Source: Halorubrum sp. BOL3-1
GTDB taxonomy: Archaea; Halobacteriota; Halobacteria; Halobacteriales; Haloferacaceae
DNA: 64,000 nt
Direction of reading: 5' to 3'
Assembly (NCBI RefSeq): GCF_004114375.1
Contig: NZ_CP034692.1
Location: 2,666,001-2,730,000, forward strand
The position numbers were made by a program, and so were the translations under genes. Positions 60,453 through 64,000 of the stretch are shown here, in pieces. Within the stretch, counting starts at the first letter, position 1; every line of letters begins with the position of its first letter. The notes below the pieces were generated by a model. That model was not told where the DNA came from and did no database searches. It saw nothing but the letters and a program-made list of their open reading frames with translations.

Positions 60453-61046
60453 ATGGAACTCGCCCTGCTGTACAGCGGAGGGAAAGACTCCTCGCTCGCC
60501 GCCCACCTGCTCGACCGGTTCTACGACGTCCGCTGTGTCACCGGGAGTTTCGGCCTCACGGACGACTGGGAGCACGCGGAACGGGCGGCCGCCGAGCTGG
60601 GATTCCCGTTCGAACGCGTCGAGCTCGACCGCGGAGTCGCGGAGGAGGCGGCCCGGACGATGATCGACGACGGCTACCCGCGCAACGGGATCCAGCGCGT
60701 CCACGAACACGCCTTGGAGGTCATCGCCGAGCGCGACGTCGACGCGATCGCCGACGGGAGCCGCCGCGACGACCGGGTTCCGACGGTCTCCCGCGCGCAG
60801 GCGCAGAGCCTCGAAGACCGCCACGGGATCGACTATATCTCCCCGCTCTCCGGGTTCGGGCGCCACGCGGTCGACCGGCTCGTCGAGGAGACGTTCGACG
60901 TGCAACAGGGGCCCAGCGAGGAGGTCCCGAAGGCCGACTACGAGGGCGAGCTCCGGACGCTCATTGCCGACGAACACGGCGAAGAGACCGTCTGCGAGGT
61001 GTTCCCGGACCACGATCAGACGTACGTCCACGGGCGGAACGACTGA
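60453..61046 (+). CDS. PP-loop ATPase (COG2117 type)
   Basis: 197 residues, starting directly after the PDCD5 stop codon. LALLYSGGKDSSLAAHLLDRFYDV is the PP-loop that binds ATP and activates a substrate by adenylation, as in tRNA thiolases and asparagine synthase. The further motifs ADGSRRDDRVPTVSRAQAQSLEDRHGIDYISPL fit COG2117. A role in tRNA base modification is inferred. It is cotranscribed with PDCD5. Confidence 0.85.
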   Translation: MELALLYSGGKDSSLAAHLLDRFYDVRCVTGSFGLTDDWEHAERAAAELGFPFERVELDRGVAEEAARTMIDDGYPRNGIQRVHEHALEVIAERDVDAIADGSRRDDRVPTVSRAQAQSLEDRHGIDYISPLSGFGRHAVDRLVEETFDVQQGPSEEVPKADYEGELRTLIADEHGEETVCEVFPDHDQTYVHGRND

Positions 61047-61134
61047 CCGGCCCGCGCGTCGCCCGCGCTCGCCGGGTTCTCGTCGAATCGGGATCGCCGC
61101 AATGACTTTCATCCTCGCGTCGATAACGTCGAGT

Positions 61135-61590
61135 ATGTCCTCAAAACGAGTTGTCGAGCTGCTTCGAAAGGCGTACTCCGACGAGATCGAGACCGTGATG
61201 AACTACCAGACGAACGCTATCGTCCTCGACGGCGTCCGCGCCGAGGAGATCAAAGAGAGCCTCAAACAGGACGTTCAAGAGGAGCTCGGCCACGCCGAAC
61301 AGCTCGGTCAGCGGCTCAAACAGCTCGACGCGCGGCCTCCGGGGTCCGCCGATTTCACGGCCGAGCAGGACTCGCTACAGCCGCCCGAGGACTCGACTGA
61401 CGTACTGACGGTCATCAACGGCGTGCTCGACGCCGAGGAGGGCGCGATCGCGACGTACCGCGAGCTCATCGACGCCGCCGAAGACGCGAACGATCCGGTC
61501 ACCGAAGACCTCGCCGTGACGCTCCTCTCCGACGAGGAGGCCCACCGGACCGAGTTCCGCGGGTTCCAGAAGGAGTACCAACGCGACTAG
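61135..61590 (+). CDS. Ferritin-like diiron protein
   Basis: 151 residues from ATG 61135. Four-helix bundle with Glu-x2-His pairs: KAYSDEIETVMNYQTNAIV and QEELGHAEQLGQRL in the first half, GVLDAEEGAIATYRELIDAAED and LLSDEEAHRTEFRGFQKEY in the second. This is the bacterioferritin/rubrerythrin-like arrangement. It may store or oxidise iron or act as a peroxidase. An upstream ATG at 61102 is less likely. Confidence 0.85.
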   Translation: MSSKRVVELLRKAYSDEIETVMNYQTNAIVLDGVRAEEIKESLKQDVQEELGHAEQLGQRLKQLDARPPGSADFTAEQDSLQPPEDSTDVLTVINGVLDAEEGAIATYRELIDAAEDANDPVTEDLAVTLLSDEEAHRTEFRGFQKEYQRD

Positions 61591-61674
61591 GCGGAACCGG
61601 GGGCGCATCGGCAACCGCGTGACACCCGCCCCCGAAAGGATGGTTTCAAGCGGGCGCTCGTCGAACCGACGCCC

Positions 61675-62997
61675 ATGTACGACGGCCTCAAGGGATTCCG
61701 CGATTTCTACCCCGGCGAGCAGTCCGCCCGCCGCGAGGTGACCGACGCGATCGAGGAAGCGGCGGCCGGACACGGCTTCCGCGAGACCGCGACGCCCGCC
61801 CTGGAGCGGACGGAGATGTACGTCGACAAGTCCGGCGAGGAGATCGTCGAGGAGCTCTACCACTTCGAGGACAAGGGCGGTCGCGGCGTCGCGCTGACCC
61901 CGGAGCTCACCCCGACCGTCGCCCGGATGGTCGTCGCGAGGGGCCAGGAGCTGTCGAAGCCGATCAAGTGGATGTCCACCCGCCCGTTCTGGCGCTACGA
62001 GCAGGTCCAGCAGGGCCGGTTCCGCGAGTTCTACCAGACGAACATCGACGTGTTCGGCTCGTCCGCGCCCGAGGCCGACGCCGAGGTGCTCGCGGTCGCG
62101 GCCGACGCGCTCACGGGTCTTGGACTCACCGGCGACGACTTCGAGTTCCGCGTCTCGCACCGCGACATCCTCGGCGGCCTCGTCCGCGCGCTCGCCGACG
62201 ACCCCGACGCGGTCGACACGGAGGCGGCGATCCGCGCGGTCGACAAGCGCGCGAAGGTCGACGAGGGCGAGTACGTCGGGCTGCTCTCCGACGCGGGCCT
62301 CGCCCGCGACACCGCGCGCGACTTCGACGACCTCATCTCTGGCGTCGAGACGGTCGACGACCTCGACGCGGTCGCGGAGGCCGGCGGCGAGGCGGTCGAG
62401 GCCGCCGTCGCGAACCTCCGGAACGTGCTCGCCGCGGCCGACGACTTCGGCGCGGGCGAGTTCTGCGAGGTCTCGCTGACGACCGCCCGCGGACTCGACT
62501 ACTACACCGGCGTCGTCTTCGAGTGCTTCGACTCGACCGGCGGGGTGTCTCGGTCCGTCTTCGGTGGCGGGCGCTACGACGACCTCATCGAGAGCTTCGG
62601 CGGCCAGCCCACTCCAGCGGTCGGCGTCGCGCCCGGCCACGCGACGCTCAGGCTGCTCTGTCAGCGCGCCGGCGTCTGGCCCGACGAGGAGCTTTCGACC
62701 GACTACTACGTCCTCTCGGTGGGCGACACGCGAAGCGAGGCCGCGGCGCTCGCGAACGACCTCCGCGCGCTCGACGACGGCGCGGTCGTCGAGCAGGACG
62801 TCTCGGACCGGTCGTTCGGCGCCCAGCTCGGCTACGCCGACTCGATCAACGCCGAGACGGTCGTGGTCGTCGGTGAGCGCGACCTAGAGAACGGCGAGTA
62901 CACGGTGAAAGACATGGCGAGCGGCGACGAGACGACCGTTCCGGTCGAGGAGTTTCCGCCGGAGGACGGGCTGCCGACCTACGAGGACTACGAGTAG
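61675..62997 (+). CDS. hisS: Histidyl-tRNA synthetase
   Basis: 440 residues, full length class II synthetase. Motif 1 region ELTPTVARMVV, motif 2 RPFWRYEQVQQGRFREFYQTNIDVFG, histidine A box TARGLDYYTGVVFECF and motif 3 GGGRYDDLIESFGGQPTPAVGVAPGHATLRLL. The C-terminal anticodon-binding domain follows (TDYYVLSVGDTRSEAAALANDLRA). It charges tRNA-His. Confidence 0.96.
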   Translation: MYDGLKGFRDFYPGEQSARREVTDAIEEAAAGHGFRETATPALERTEMYVDKSGEEIVEELYHFEDKGGRGVALTPELTPTVARMVVARGQELSKPIKWMSTRPFWRYEQVQQGRFREFYQTNIDVFGSSAPEADAEVLAVAADALTGLGLTGDDFEFRVSHRDILGGLVRALADDPDAVDTEAAIRAVDKRAKVDEGEYVGLLSDAGLARDTARDFDDLISGVETVDDLDAVAEAGGEAVEAAVANLRNVLAAADDFGAGEFCEVSLTTARGLDYYTGVVFECFDSTGGVSRSVFGGGRYDDLIESFGGQPTPAVGVAPGHATLRLLCQRAGVWPDEELSTDYYVLSVGDTRSEAAALANDLRALDDGAVVEQDVSDRSFGAQLGYADSINAETVVVVGERDLENGEYTVKDMASGDETTVPVEEFPPEDGLPTYEDYE

Positions 62998-63074
62998 CGC
63001 CCGGTCTGCGTCCGCTTCACGGACCGCCGACCGTCCCTCAACGCTTTTTGTCGCGCGACGGGACGGTGGGGACG

Positions 63075-64000
63075 ATGATCCCGCTCGCGACGCCGATGCC
63101 CCCCGGTGAGGTCGCCCTCCGGATCGCGGCCGGCGTCTTCCTCATCCTGATCAACGCGTACTTCGTGGCGATCGAGTTCGGGCTGACGCGGCTCAGACAG
63201 TACCCCGAGTCGGAGATGGACACCCCCGGCCTGCGCCGCGCGTGGGAGATGACCGACGACCTGGAGTTCTACCTCACCACCTGCCAGATCTGGATCTCGG
63301 GTACCAGCATCGCGCTCGGGATCGTGGCCGAGCCGGGACTCGCGGCCGCCCTCGCGCCGGTCTTCGAGAACACGGCGCTCGCCTCGGCCGGCGCCGGGTC
63401 GCTCCTCGCCTTCTTCCTCATCAACATGGTCCACCTCACGCACGGGGAGCAGACGCCGACGTACCTCGGCGTCGAGCGCTCGAAGCAGGTGGCCGGGTAC
63501 GGCGCGCGGCCCCTCTACTGGTTCGCGTGGCTCATCTCGCCGCTGATCAAGTTCGGTGACCGGGTCGCGAAGGGGACGCTCCGGCTGTTCGGCGTCGAGA
63601 TGACCGGGTCGTGGACCGAGACCGAGGAGGACGTGTTGGAGACGCGCGCGCAGCTCCGAACCCGCCTCGGCTCGATGATGGAGGAGGTGGACCTGCCCGA
63701 GGAGCGCAGACGGGAAGTGCTGAACGCGCTCGACGTCGACGAGGTGTCGGTCCGCGAGGTCATGACGCCGGCCGACGAGGTCGTCTCGCTGTCGACGACC
63801 GCGTCCGCCGAGGCGAACCTCGACCGGATCAGCGACACGCCGCACGCGCGGTTCCCCCTTGTCGGCGCGGACCTGACGGCGTTCGAGGGAATCGTGTACG
63901 CGCCGTCGATCGTGAGCCACTTCGAAGCGCTCCGGTCGGGCGAGACGACGTTCGCGGAGGTCGCCGCCCCGCCGGTGACCGTCTCGGCCGAGACCAGCGT
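63075..64000 (+). CDS. CNNM/CorC-type transporter with CBS domains (3' end outside window)
   Basis: Partial gene, open to the right edge (at least 308 residues) from ATG 63075. A first membrane helix ALRIAAGVFLILINAYFVAIEFGLTRLRQYP with the DUF21 start, further helices to about residue 150, then a linker and CBS domains (DVDEVSVREVMTPADEVVSLSTTASAEANLDRISDTPHARFPLVG). CNNM/CorC proteins export Mg2+ or other divalent cations. It follows hisS on the same strand by 77 bases. Confidence 0.88.
   Translation, partial: MIPLATPMPPGEVALRIAAGVFLILINAYFVAIEFGLTRLRQYPESEMDTPGLRRAWEMTDDLEFYLTTCQIWISGTSIALGIVAEPGLAAALAPVFENTALASAGAGSLLAFFLINMVHLTHGEQTPTYLGVERSKQVAGYGARPLYWFAWLISPLIKFGDRVAKGTLRLFGVEMTGSWTETEEDVLETRAQLRTRLGSMMEEVDLPEERRREVLNALDVDEVSVREVMTPADEVVSLSTTASAEANLDRISDTPHARFPLVGADLTAFEGIVYAPSIVSHFEALRSGETTFAEVAAPPVTVSAETS

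Overview
The window is chromosomal DNA of a haloarchaeon, most like Halorubrum or a close relative. The evidence is the very high G+C, the acidic Asp/Glu-rich proteins, leaderless genes with a TATA box about 25-30 bases before the start codon, Tat-type lipoproteins, and archaeal markers (L21e, Rpo4, DUF655, KsgA, PDCD5, NMD3, GTP cyclohydrolase MptA, DUF106). Nearly all of it is ordinary core chromosome; there is no prophage, CRISPR array or intact insertion sequence.

Layout. 1-5.8 kb: PfkB-type kinase (cut at the left edge), lipoprotein, asparaginase, small membrane protein, DUF255 thioredoxin-like protein. 5.8-16 kb: TrmB-type regulator, mptA, then rpl21e-rpoF, DUF655, ksgA, mscS and HemK-like genes (with two extra reverse-strand genes inserted after rpoF), followed by a two-gene methionine synthase. 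16-30.5 kb: metabolic and hypothetical genes including an Eis-like acetyltransferase, an old yellow enzyme homologue, sufS, a YcaO protein with a ThiF-like N-terminus, tbsP, glyA, an ornithine cyclodeaminase homologue and a phosphoesterase. 30.5-43 kb: a tungsten/molybdenum aldehyde:ferredoxin oxidoreductase, a decayed histidine kinase, two UspA genes, adk-DUF106, a DHH phosphoesterase, the chlorite dismutase-like fusion pitA, a PadR regulator. 43-53 kb: a three-gene ABC importer, deoC, an aminotransferase, the ITP/XTP pyrophosphatase, a frameshifted DUF2342 metalloprotease, an M42 peptidase, tRNA-Glu. 53-64 kb: DUF302, a PD-(D/E)XK-like protein divergent from an XPD/Rad3-like helicase, nmd3, pdcd5, a PP-loop protein, a ferritin-like protein, hisS and a truncated CNNM/CBS transporter.

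The most unusual signal is not a protein. Six intergenic regions (6667-7012, 30502-30710, 38821-39190, 41105-41433, 53395-53709, 58350-58660) carry copies of one roughly 210-320 base element. A conserved sequence frame surrounds helices whose two arms differ between copies yet stay complementary, which is the mark of a structured RNA. Three copies are followed by a shrunken second unit holding only the 3' tail, and several have TATA-like sequence at one or both ends. I do not recognise the family. Six copies in 64 kb implies a very abundant genomic repeat, either a mobile RNA-based element or a dispersed regulatory RNA.
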